A stretch of DNA of 7,393 nucleotides, from the NCBI GenBank assembly GCA_948759685.1, contig CAQBGY010000152.1, forward strand, positions 1 through 7,393, given 5' to 3'. The notes beneath the pieces were generated by a model, which saw only the letters and a program-made list of their open reading frames with translations, was not told the origin of the DNA and searched no databases. The stretch comes from an uncultured Eubacterium sp. GTDB lineage: Bacteria > Bacillota_A > Clostridia > Lachnospirales > Lachnospiraceae. Positions 1 through 5,814 of this stretch are shown piece by piece. A program made the translations under genes and the position numbers. Position 1 is the stretch's first letter; the number at the start of each line of letters is the position of its first letter.

Positions 1-32
1 TTGAAAAAAGTTATGAAAAATAGACTTTTCCA

Positions 33-65
33 CCCCCTTTTCCCCCATTTCCCCTCCTTTTCCCC
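33..65 (-). other. Putative G-quadruplex motif
   Basis: The plus strand has C-runs at 33-37, 42-46, 51-54 and 62-65, separated by 4, 4 and 7 bases. The minus strand therefore carries four G-runs of 4-5 with loops of 7 nt or less, which meets the usual G-quadruplex pattern. Whether it folds in vivo is unknown. It could also simply be a polypurine/polypyrimidine spacer. Confidence 0.55.
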
Positions 66-426
66 TCTTTTTCCTTTGAGGCAGGGAAAGAAAAGAATAA
101 AACATCTGAATAATCCATAAATTACAAACTAGAATCTATTATTCCCTCCAATAATACTAATAGTTTAGCTTCCACTTTATATTATAAATAAATAAAACTC
201 AGCCTCTTCTCCGGTCTTGAAACCTTCTTACTGATTTCGATGAGAGGTAAACCGCTGAAGCATACACAGATGAAAATTCACGACCAAAAAGGCAGGGTTT
301 CAAGTGCTGAAAAGCCCTACGGACGGGATGAGATTATTTTTTTTAATTGCCCGAAAGCCTATTGCTGAATAGTTCAAGGAAGAATTCGAGAAGTTAAGAC
401 AGAACATACGCCGACCAATACAACCG

Positions 427-434
427 CAAAGGTA
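427..434 (-). promoter_or_regulatory. Possible leftward Bacteroides -7 box
   Basis: Read on the minus strand this is TACCTTTG, an exact match to the Bacteroides -7 consensus TAnnTTTG. The nearest TTTG that could be a -33 box (minus strand, 461-464) is about 26 nt upstream, longer than the usual 19-21, so the match is incomplete. It would drive leftward transcription through 1-426, toward a gene outside the window or an RNA in this region. With the next base it reads TACCTTTGC, which also resembles the CTnDOT-family attachment core GTANNTTTGC. Confidence 0.3.
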
Positions 435-535
435 TGAATGGCACTTTTTGTGTATATTCGCAAATAAAAGTACACCGGGAACTATGTCGGGTACGTGATG
501 AACAAAGAACTTTCGAAAAAATCAAAATAAATACA

Positions 536-569
536 GAACTATAGAAAAAACTGAATTGATTTATAGTTC
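536..569. repeat. 8-bp inverted repeat upstream of lipoprotein promoter
   Basis: GAACTATA (536-543) and TATAGTTC (562-569) form a perfect 8-bp inverted repeat with an 18-nt spacer. Its centre lies about 50 bp upstream of the -7 box at 602-609. That position suits a regulator binding site, but the half-sites match no operator I know. Confidence 0.35.
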
Positions 570-601
570 ATATTTACGCTAGTATTAATAATGATTTTTC
601 G

Positions 602-609
602 TATATTTG
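602..609 (+). promoter_or_regulatory. Promoter -7 box of TonB-domain lipoprotein gene
   Basis: TATATTTG is an exact match to the Bacteroides -7 consensus TAnnTTTG. It lies about 40 nt before the ATG at 650, leaving a short leader. No clean TTTG -33 box sits at the expected spacing; TTTA at 573-576 is the nearest and is slightly too far. The proximity to the gene makes this the most likely promoter. Confidence 0.5.
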
Positions 610-649
610 AAAATCTTATTAGCAACGTATTGTTTAATACTTTATACTT

Positions 650-1216
650 ATGAAAATCAGAATATTGCATCTTATATTATCCAGCTGTCTTATCTTTGGC
701 TGTACTAGTAAATTTTCCAAAAGTAAAATAATGGACTTTGATAGTATTCAAACAGCAAAACTAATTGATGTACCGAATGAAGAAACTATTCATGCATATT
801 ATGATACGGCAAGAGTTCCTATTAAATATTTGCCAGAAGAAAATGAAGAAACAGATATTTATCTAGTGGTAGAAGTTATGCCAGAATTTCCTAATGGACT
901 TAAAGCCTTATTTGATTTTATCTATGATAATTTGAAATATCCAAGTGATGCCCTAGAAAAAGAAATACAAGGAAGAGTTATGGTTGGAGTTGTTATAGAT
1001 GAAAACGGTTCAGTAACACAACCTAAAATACTAAAAAGCATATCACCCTCTTTAGATAAAGAAGCACTACGGATTGTATCAATTATGCCTAAATATAAAC
1101 CGGGTACACAAGATGGGGTACCCGTAAAAGTTAGATGCACAATTCCTATATATTTCAAACTGCCTAATGCTGATAATGCTTCAAAAACAGATAGTATTAT
1201 TAAATCAATAAAATGA
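650..1216 (+). CDS. Small lipoprotein with TonB C-terminal domain
   Basis: The 188-residue protein starts with a short basic and hydrophobic signal ending in LIFGC, so Cys18 is a likely lipidation site (type II signal peptide). An alternative lipobox, LSSC at 10-13, would leave a very short hydrophobic stretch. Residues about 74-171 fit the TonB_C fold: a VEVMPEFPNG entry motif at 74-83, a YP pair at 97-98, GRVMVGVVIDENGSV at 108-122, LDKEA near 135, a PGTQDG turn at 151-156 and a closing IPIYF strand at 165-169. The usual W before the PG turn is replaced by YK. It lacks the N-terminal membrane helix and proline-rich spacer of true TonB, so it is probably periplasmic and lipid-anchored. Free-standing TonB_C proteins of this kind are frequent in Bacteroidetes and their roles are mostly unknown. 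It is AT-rich (about 30-35% GC in sampled lines, against 42-47% in the minus-strand genes), which suggests a different origin. No strong terminator follows it. Confidence 0.85.
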   Translation: MKIRILHLILSSCLIFGCTSKFSKSKIMDFDSIQTAKLIDVPNEETIHAYYDTARVPIKYLPEENEETDIYLVVEVMPEFPNGLKALFDFIYDNLKYPSDALEKEIQGRVMVGVVIDENGSVTQPKILKSISPSLDKEALRIVSIMPKYKPGTQDGVPVKVRCTIPIYFKLPNADNASKTDSIIKSIK

Positions 1217-1383
1217 ATTGAAATTAAGGGTCTATTGTAATCTTTTGTAAAAAACTGACAAAACACTTATTCTTTAAGCATTTGTACCTGATTTGCACAC
1301 TTTTTTATAACACTTTGTCTTACAGTTATGTTATACATTCCACTTGCGTTTCATACTCTTGTCTCCGACCAACCCGAAGAAAG

Positions 1384-1421
1384 AAAAAAAGAAACCAAGT
1401 ATCACCTCAGTTTCTCTTCTT
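1384..1421 (-). terminator. Intrinsic terminator of recombinase unit
   Basis: Read on the minus strand, an arm AAGAAGAGAAAC pairs with GTTTC followed by a T7 tract, giving about 12 pairs with two G-U, plus inner pairing around a short loop. It begins just after the stop codon of the 77-aa gene at 1429, where a terminator of the recombinase unit is expected. Confidence 0.55.
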
Positions 1422-1428
1422 AATTTGA

Positions 1429-1662
1429 CTATAACAGATTGGGGGTTGTCTCTTCTCCATTCTGATAGCAATAGATGTCCAGATTTTCTGTAACCATCCA
1501 CTGGCAATTATTTAGCCTGAATCCGTATTTCTCTTCAATGGTAGAAAGAAAATCCTCAAAATCCTCGTAATTCTCTGATTCTCTTAGTTCTTCGTCCGTC
1601 AGCTTTATGATATTCAAGCAACCGATACAAAAATCTAAAATCAGTACATACCTTGGTTCCAT
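1429..1662 (-). CDS. Conserved-looking 77-aa hypothetical protein
   Basis: This small acidic protein has no signal peptide or membrane segment. Residues about 5-22 look like a beta hairpin (YVLILDFCIG then LNIIKL), followed by a charged helical part with EELRESENYEDFEDF near 24-38 and IEEKYGF near 42-48, and then a C-terminal strand region (NLDIYCYQNG). I recall similar small proteins beside mobile-element genes in Bacteroides but cannot give a family name or function. The ATG lies only 4 nt after the stop of the serine recombinase gene, so the two are almost certainly co-transcribed and may be translationally coupled. It could be a recombination accessory factor or unrelated cargo. A terminator directly follows. 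Confidence 0.75.
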   Translation of the reverse strand: MEPRYVLILDFCIGCLNIIKLTDEELRESENYEDFEDFLSTIEEKYGFRLNNCQWMVTENLDIYCYQNGEETTPNLL

Positions 1663-1666
1663 AATT

Positions 1667-2359
1667 TTAATCCTCTTTTAAGTTATACCTTTTAATCAGT
1701 TTATATACCGTTGATTTAGAGAAACTACATCCCTGAGAAGTAACGAATCCCTCCTTGTTCAAAATATCCGTCATCTCTTGCAAGGTATGTTCTTCTTTAG
1801 TTAGGGTTCTGAGCATGGCAACCGCTCTTTTGTTGTTGGGGTTATTGTCAGCCTTATCCTTGCAAGTCCTGATACTGTTTTGGATGGCTTGCTCATGTCT
1901 ATCCATCAGGTGTTCAGGATTACCAAGTTTGAATCCCCTGCTTTTCTTAGCCTGTAATGACGCCTTCGTTCTGGCTGCTATCAATTCTGCTTCGTACTGG
2001 GATATAGCCGAAATAATATGCAGTACCATTTTATTAGCCTGTGGGAAGTCGCAAAAGACTATTTCCACATCACTTTCTAACAGGTTGGATAGGAATGAAA
2101 CAGACCTTGCCAGTCTATCCAGTTTAGCCACAATTAAAGTTGCACCGTCTTTTCTACATGACGACAACGCTTCCTTAAGTTTGGGTCTTTCTTTTTTCCG
2201 GCCCGATTCAATTTCAATATATTCAGCAACCGGAGTTTTATCACAGAGATATTTCTGTATTATCTCCCTCTGTGCCTCAAGTCCCAATCCTGAGTATCCT
2301 TGTTTCTGAGTGCTTACCCGGAGATAAGCCACATATTGGTTTTCATCCTTCATTGTCAT
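1667..2359 (-). CDS. Serine recombinase (resolvase/invertase family)
   Basis: This 230-residue site-specific recombinase cuts and rejoins DNA through a covalent serine intermediate. The N-terminal catalytic domain (about 8-140) has YLRVST at 12-17 with the nucleophile Ser16, the ESGRK segment at 51-55, and KLDRLARS at 79-86 with the conserved arginines. The long E-helix follows (about 115-140, ISQYEAELIAARTKASLQ) and ends in RGFKLGNP at 141-148. A helix-turn-helix of the Hin/resolvase type occupies about 191-227 (LQEMTDILNKEGF, then SKSTVYKLIKR). The length is near that of small resolvases and invertases, about 40 residues longer because of a charged, Asn-rich linker (150-190). There is no large C-terminal domain, so it is not a large serine integrase. 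The start at 2359 is followed by a second Met at codon 3, which is equally possible. A 36-bp palindrome lies 16 bp upstream and is a candidate target or operator. It could resolve multimers of an element or invert a segment, and the window does not decide which. Confidence 0.93.
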   Translation of the reverse strand: MTMKDENQYVAYLRVSTQKQGYSGLGLEAQREIIQKYLCDKTPVAEYIEIESGRKKERPKLKEALSSCRKDGATLIVAKLDRLARSVSFLSNLLESDVEIVFCDFPQANKMVLHIISAISQYEAELIAARTKASLQAKKSRGFKLGNPEHLMDRHEQAIQNSIRTCKDKADNNPNNKRAVAMLRTLTKEEHTLQEMTDILNKEGFVTSQGCSFSKSTVYKLIKRYNLKED

Positions 2360-2375
2360 TCGTTTTTTAACAATA

Positions 2376-2411
2376 GTTCCACTGCTTAGATGGACGTCTA
2401 ATCTATGGAAC
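2376..2411. promoter_or_regulatory. 36-bp palindrome upstream of serine recombinase (putative recombination/operator site)
   Basis: The layout is GTTCCA, 4 nt, TTAGA, 6 nt, TCTAA, 4 nt, TGGAAC. The outer 6-bp and inner 5-bp arms are perfectly symmetric about 2393/2394, and 13 of 18 half-site positions match overall. It lies 16 bp before the recombinase ATG. Small serine recombinases bind imperfect palindromes of roughly this size, often beside their own genes, where they also repress their promoter. I see no second full copy in the window. Confidence 0.55.
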
Positions 2412-2428
2412 CATTTACATTAATACAT

Positions 2429-2488
2429 AAAAAAAGGCTTTCCATGAGATTTCGAGTTCCTATAAATTCTACTCTCCCACAGAAAGCC
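2429..2488 (-). terminator. Intrinsic terminator after the six-gene run
   Basis: On the minus strand GGCTTTC (2482-2488) pairs with GAAAGCC (2436-2442), directly followed by T7 (2429-2435). The enclosed segment is about 39 nt, with some further internal pairing. It lies 34 nt downstream of the 117-aa gene and upstream of the recombinase gene, so it probably separates the two transcription units. Confidence 0.6.
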
Positions 2489-2521
2489 AGTTATCACATT
2501 TCCCGATTTTTCAGAGAACCG

Positions 2522-2875
2522 CTAATACTTTATAATATTATATGTATCAGAAATTCTCTTTTCATAATCATCGGTTTTCTCCACAAGTTCATCCACCACA
2601 GAAACAAGCATGTCAAAGTAGATGTCCTCTCTCTTTTTCCTGATTTCTCCATCTTCACCAATCAGACAGACTTCAAACAGGTCAGTGCCCTCATTCAATA
2701 CAATCTGAACTTTTCCGATATGCTTGAATCCGTTGACCCTGAATTCAAGACCACATGTTATTACTTTTACAGTCTCAATCTCAACTCCCCAAGACATAAG
2801 GACAGGGAGATTGGATTTCAGGATTGACCAGATATACTTAGCCAGTTCCCAATCGTAGTTCTTATCTCTTTCCAT
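2522..2875 (-). CDS. 117-aa hypothetical protein, last gene of the run
   Basis: I do not recognise the family with certainty. The protein is cytoplasmic by appearance, with no signal peptide or membrane helix. It starts with a helix (about 7-23, WELAKYIWSILKSNL), then a VLMSWGVEIETVKVI segment at about 25-39, a beta-rich middle with FRVNGFKHIGKVQIVLNEG at about 45-63, and a C-terminal helix (about 82-100, YFDMLVSVVDELVEK). The pattern of a helix, an MSWG motif and an 'F-V-NGF-GKV-I-LNEG' core resembles small hypothetical proteins I have seen in Bacteroides mobile elements. Its ATG overlaps the end of the metallopeptidase-like gene by 14 nt in another frame, which suggests translational coupling and matched expression. 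An overlapping rightward ORF in 2405-2827 is judged to be its shadow. Confidence 0.78.
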   Translation of the reverse strand: MERDKNYDWELAKYIWSILKSNLPVLMSWGVEIETVKVITCGLEFRVNGFKHIGKVQIVLNEGTDLFEVCLIGEDGEIRKKREDIYFDMLVSVVDELVEKTDDYEKRISDTYNIIKY

Positions 2876-3833
2876 AATCCAAAGTTTTTAAGTTCCTATC
2901 TTCTTCATCCTCATACCAGAACATCCGATAATCTTCACATATCTTTCTATAATCCTCCAATCCGAAATGTGGAAAATTGGTGGAATACATGTAATGAAGG
3001 TCTTCGGGAGTAAGGTTTGGATCGTTATTCAGTATGTCATAAATCTCATCCTCAAACTCATAGGGACTGAAATATGGATCATCCTGAACATGGGAATATA
3101 CATCGGTACAGTCCTCTATGATATGTTCTATAAACATCAGGCTCTTCGTCAGGTCTTTCTTTACTGTGATTTCTTCATCGGTGTGGGCATTGTAGTAACC
3201 GCATGAAACGTTGATACAGGAAACCCCAAGTCCGTTCTCTTTCAAGGTCAGGATATCGGTCATCAACCCGTTCTCCTCCATGTAACCCCATTTTTCAGGT
3301 TCAAGGGCTTCCATAAACTTATCGGAACACAAGCCGGCATATCCTATACTTGTAATCAGGTCCGAATCACCCTTTCTGTCAGGCTGGATAACAAACCTTA
3401 CATCATCGAAGAAAGACATCACCGCCTCAGAACTTCCTTTGCAGCCTGTTTCCTCCTCCCTGAAAAACACGACTTTAACAGCATCATATTTCTTCAGGCA
3501 TTCAAGACAGATGAATACCCCGTTCTTGTCATCGGCTCCCAAATTCTCAAACCTCCTGTTCTTTGAGGAATAACCGAATATGACTTCCCTTGTTTCCACC
3601 ACCTTGAAATCCTTTGAATGTTTGCAGTGTGAAACCTGGTCGATATGGCTCACTAAGCAAGGGTAAACTTCCGCTTTTCCCTTTACCACATACAGGTTCC
3701 CGAACTTATCCTTTGACACGGATATGTCTCCGGGAAGCTGTCTTATATAGGAACAGAGGAACTTTACCATCTTCTGTTCCTTCCCACTCGGGCTGTAGAT
3801 ACTATACAGCCGCTTCAATAATTGTATATTCAT
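2862..3833 (-). CDS. MH-clan (M20/M28/M42-like) metallopeptidase-like protein
   Basis: The 323-residue protein carries the complete dinuclear zinc site of the M20/M28/M42 superfamily: SHIDQV with His63 and Asp65, LGADDKNG with the bridging Asp at 101, REEETGCKGS with catalytic Glu127 and ligand Glu128, QPDRKG with Asp152, and NAHTDEE with His217. The opening (about 4-27, YSIYSPSGKEQ) also matches the family. Only about 64 residues separate Asp152 from His217, too few for the usual M20 dimerisation domain, so this is a minimal catalytic core. Residues about 240-323 form an acidic, Tyr/Phe-rich extension that I do not recognise. No signal peptide is present, so it should act in the cytoplasm, perhaps as an aminopeptidase, dipeptidase or amidase; the substrate is unknown. 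Its start lies inside the end of the 537-aa gene (32-nt overlap) and its end overlaps the 117-aa gene. Confidence 0.85.
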   Translation of the reverse strand: MNIQLLKRLYSIYSPSGKEQKMVKFLCSYIRQLPGDISVSKDKFGNLYVVKGKAEVYPCLVSHIDQVSHCKHSKDFKVVETREVIFGYSSKNRRFENLGADDKNGVFICLECLKKYDAVKVVFFREEETGCKGSSEAVMSFFDDVRFVIQPDRKGDSDLITSIGYAGLCSDKFMEALEPEKWGYMEENGLMTDILTLKENGLGVSCINVSCGYYNAHTDEEITVKKDLTKSLMFIEHIIEDCTDVYSHVQDDPYFSPYEFEDEIYDILNNDPNLTPEDLHYMYSTNFPHFGLEDYRKICEDYRMFWYEDEEDRNLKTLDYGKR

Positions 3834-5415
3834 GATTTATCTCTTTTTTAAGTTTATAGCCGTATGGAAGGTTGGTACTTGGATTTATCCTGTCGAACAC
3901 CTCATTGTCAAACTCCCATGCTTCCTCATTTCTCAATAGCCGGCATAATGTATCCGTACCGATGCTTTTATTCTCATAGATACCTTCCGGTTCATTCCAG
4001 ATATTGATCCGGGTAATGTCGGTGTAATCCTCATACCATTCATCATCATATTCGGAGTAATGCCAGTTCTCCCGCTTGAACTCATTTTCCGCTTTCTCCA
4101 TACAGTCCTTACAGCAATAATATTCCTCCGTCACTTCCGAGCACATGGCATCATCCAACAGGATATATGTTCCACATTCATCACAGCAGACACAATCGTT
4201 TTCATGGTGGTATTCCTGTGTTGATTCTATCCATATAAAATCATCCAGGTTTTCAACGTCTACCCGAATCTCCCTTCCGTTCCGGTAGCAGAGTCTTGTA
4301 TCATCACAATAGTATTGGTGGTAATCATCCCATTCCCGATCGTCATCATCGTCGTCAGTATCACCATATAAGTTCAAGTCTGTGGTGTCAAGGTTATATG
4401 AAAAGTGTGAGTTTTCGTAGTTATAGGCTTTATTCAGGTTATAATTGTACCATTTGAAAGAATCCTGATAAGAAAGCGTGTCTTCCAGTTCCAGATCACA
4501 GTCAATCTCAAACTTCTTGTCGGATAATGAGTTCCCATGAATATCTACAAATGCGTTAGCTTCATGACAGGATGCACCCACGATTTTATAACCGTCTATG
4601 TAATCACCTTGAATGAGTTTGTCAATCAGTAACCGTTTCAACACGTCATCACCTCCTGAAGAGTATTGCCTTTCAAGCAGCCTCCATTTATTGCCATCCT
4701 GATCCGTAACGTCAGTAAATAGAATGGATCTTGCTACAACCAATCCTGTTTTGTCTGTTATGTAAGCAGCCTTGGCTTTTACAGAATCACGATAGAATGA
4801 GGTCCGGTCTTCGTCCACCATACATGAACCAAAATTACCCTTGCAATAATCACTATCATATATCTTCCAGAACTCATTGTTTATATGTAGTTCCATATCA
4901 GGTGATTTCCCATGTGTATAAGTACACCATTGCTGAGTGAAAACATCTCCTGCAATCCAGTTTACGACACTTGGAGAGAGCAACTTTCCTATCTCTGTCT
5001 CAAGGATAAGCTCTCTCATGAATTTTCCGGCCCTCATCTTGAAGACCCGGCTACGTTCAACATTTATATAGCGGACTGAACTTTTATCCAGATCCTCACA
5101 TACACCCTTGCTTTCGTCAGTCTGATATCTGGAAGAGTGGTATGTCTTGCCTATCAGTTCCACCCTATAAGGCAGCTTTTTATCACCTTTTCCTGATTCA
5201 ATGACAGCATCCATTACTTTTTTCTGTAGGTCAGCCATATCATATATATGTAACAAGGCATAATCGTTATGTTCCCTGCAATACCGGAGCAGTGCAGGAT
5301 TCTTCAGATGGTTCAGCAGTATCCTGTTCTTTCTTACCACCGTACCGTTATCTCTTTTTTCAAGTCCGAAACAGGCCTTGAATCTTTCGTAACCATAAAA
5401 ATTATAGTATAACAT
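3802..5415 (-). CDS. 537-aa acidic Cys-rich (putative zinc-binding) protein of unknown function
   Basis: This is the largest protein here and I cannot assign a function. Residues 1-180 look like a mixed helical domain with many aromatic and basic residues. A central module at about 194-285 starts with FGSCM, then SFYRD, VVARSILF, LLERQY and a helix; it resembles, from memory, a 'GSCM ... R-x-LL ... R-Y' arrangement in uncharacterised phage and mobile-element proteins. A very acidic linker follows, with six Asp in a row at 354-359. Next is a Cys cluster, CVCCDEC at 408-414 and YYCCKDC at 432-438 with Cys425 between, whose two CxxC pairs about 20 residues apart suggest a zinc ribbon or treble-clef fold. 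The tail (450-537) is again acidic and aromatic. There is no signal peptide or membrane helix. The metallopeptidase-like gene starts within its last 32 nt. A weak hairpin upstream may limit readthrough from earlier genes. Nucleic-acid binding or protein bridging are both conceivable. Confidence 0.85.
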   Translation of the reverse strand: MLYYNFYGYERFKACFGLEKRDNGTVVRKNRILLNHLKNPALLRYCREHNDYALLHIYDMADLQKKVMDAVIESGKGDKKLPYRVELIGKTYHSSRYQTDESKGVCEDLDKSSVRYINVERSRVFKMRAGKFMRELILETEIGKLLSPSVVNWIAGDVFTQQWCTYTHGKSPDMELHINNEFWKIYDSDYCKGNFGSCMVDEDRTSFYRDSVKAKAAYITDKTGLVVARSILFTDVTDQDGNKWRLLERQYSSGGDDVLKRLLIDKLIQGDYIDGYKIVGASCHEANAFVDIHGNSLSDKKFEIDCDLELEDTLSYQDSFKWYNYNLNKAYNYENSHFSYNLDTTDLNLYGDTDDDDDDREWDDYHQYYCDDTRLCYRNGREIRVDVENLDDFIWIESTQEYHHENDCVCCDECGTYILLDDAMCSEVTEEYYCCKDCMEKAENEFKRENWHYSEYDDEWYEDYTDITRINIWNEPEGIYENKSIGTDTLCRLLRNEEAWEFDNEVFDRINPSTNLPYGYKLKKEINHEYTIIEAAV

Positions 5416-5445
5416 AATCTTCTGAATTTTAAATTGTCGGTAAAT

Positions 5446-5470
5446 AAAAAAAGAAGAGATACTTCCTTTT
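5446..5470 (-). terminator. Weak terminator-like hairpin between the 93-aa and 537-aa genes
   Basis: On the minus strand, AAAAGGAAG pairs with CTTCTTTTT across a 5-nt loop (TATCT), with one G-U pair and a T-rich tail. The stem is AT-rich and the core is only GAAG/CTTC, so it may be a partial terminator that lowers readthrough into the 537-aa gene, or chance. Confidence 0.3.
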
Positions 5471-5521
5471 AATCAGAAATATCCCTCCCCGGAATATTAG
5501 TCTTGGTATGTTTCAACCTTT

Positions 5522-5803
5522 TCAGATGAATGGTATCGTCTTGTCTTCCAGAACTCCTGATTCCACTATCTTCTTACATATCTCATGGGAAGCCTTGTTC
5601 CTCAGGTCATATCCGTAACCTTCACTTCCCATTGTTTTAATCACTTCAACCATACTTCTGAATAAGGTCTGTTGCAGGGTCCTGTGGAATGTGGTAACTG
5701 CAATGGCGAACCTTTTCTCATTCCACCCATAGTCGTTCAGGGCATGTTCAAGTTCTTTTGCAGCCTTGAATTCCCTGCTGTTTTCCAATTCATGTCTTTC
5801 CAT
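5522..5803 (-). CDS. 93-aa hypothetical protein
   Basis: A mostly helical, cytoplasmic-looking protein with balanced charge. Helices are suggested at about 6-25 (LENSREFKAAKELEHALNDY), 29-58 (EKRFAIAVTTFHRTLQQTLF) and 70-85 (LRNKASHEICKKIVES). The second is amphipathic and would suit a helical bundle or dimer. I recall similar proteins beside other small genes in Bacteroides mobile elements, without known function. It starts 11 nt after the stop of the 59-aa gene, so they are likely co-transcribed. After its stop codon another frame stays open to 5469 and reads plausibly (LKHTKTNIPGRDISD), but that frame has no ATG. Confidence 0.75.
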   Translation of the reverse strand: MERHELENSREFKAAKELEHALNDYGWNEKRFAIAVTTFHRTLQQTLFRSMVEVIKTMGSEGYGYDLRNKASHEICKKIVESGVLEDKTIPFI

Positions 5804-5814
5804 AACCTATAATA

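Larger units (their letters stand above)
1..649. other. Gene-poor region with C-rich tract, inverted repeats and promoter-like sites
   Basis: No confident protein gene lies in these 649 bases. The left end has a strikingly pyrimidine-rich tract (about 25-76) with four runs of 4-5 C. A 9-bp inverted repeat, CTTGAAACC at 216-224 and GGTTTCAAG at 296-304, encloses about 70 nt. A 42-codon ORF (240-368, +) overlaps this repeat; it begins MRGKPLKHTQ and is open upstream of its ATG back to about position 190. I do not call it a gene because it is short and has no recognisable motif, but the region could encode a small protein or a structured RNA. A Bacteroides-like -7 box on the minus strand (427-434) points left through it. 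The last 120 bases hold a dyad and the promoter of the lipoprotein gene. Confidence 0.5.

Noticed and set aside
33..76. C-rich tract as a CRISPR or tandem repeat
   Set aside because: The C-runs vary in length and spacing and have no constant repeat unit.
240..368. 42-codon ORF as a confident gene
   Set aside because: It is short, motif-free and overlaps an inverted repeat and a T8 tract, so it is reported only as an observation.
922..1266. 114-aa leftward ORF
   Set aside because: It is antisense to the TonB_C domain of the lipoprotein gene and has no motif of its own.
1236..1266. TTTTGT/ACAAAA hairpin as terminator of the lipoprotein gene
   Set aside because: The stem is only six AT-rich pairs and no T tract follows on the plus strand.
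1281..1300. GTACCTGATTTGC as a CTnDOT-type att core
   Set aside because: The spacing between GTA and TTTGC is three bases too long for GTANNTTTGC, and no matching repeat was seen elsewhere in the window.
1755..2309. 184-aa rightward ORF
   Set aside because: It lies entirely antisense to the serine recombinase, which has clear catalytic motifs; its sequence is low-complexity Leu/Ser and shows no domain.
2405..2827. 140-aa rightward ORF
   Set aside because: It overlaps the 117-aa gene on the opposite strand and begins inside the palindrome and terminator region. The minus-strand gene fits the overlapping gene run better.
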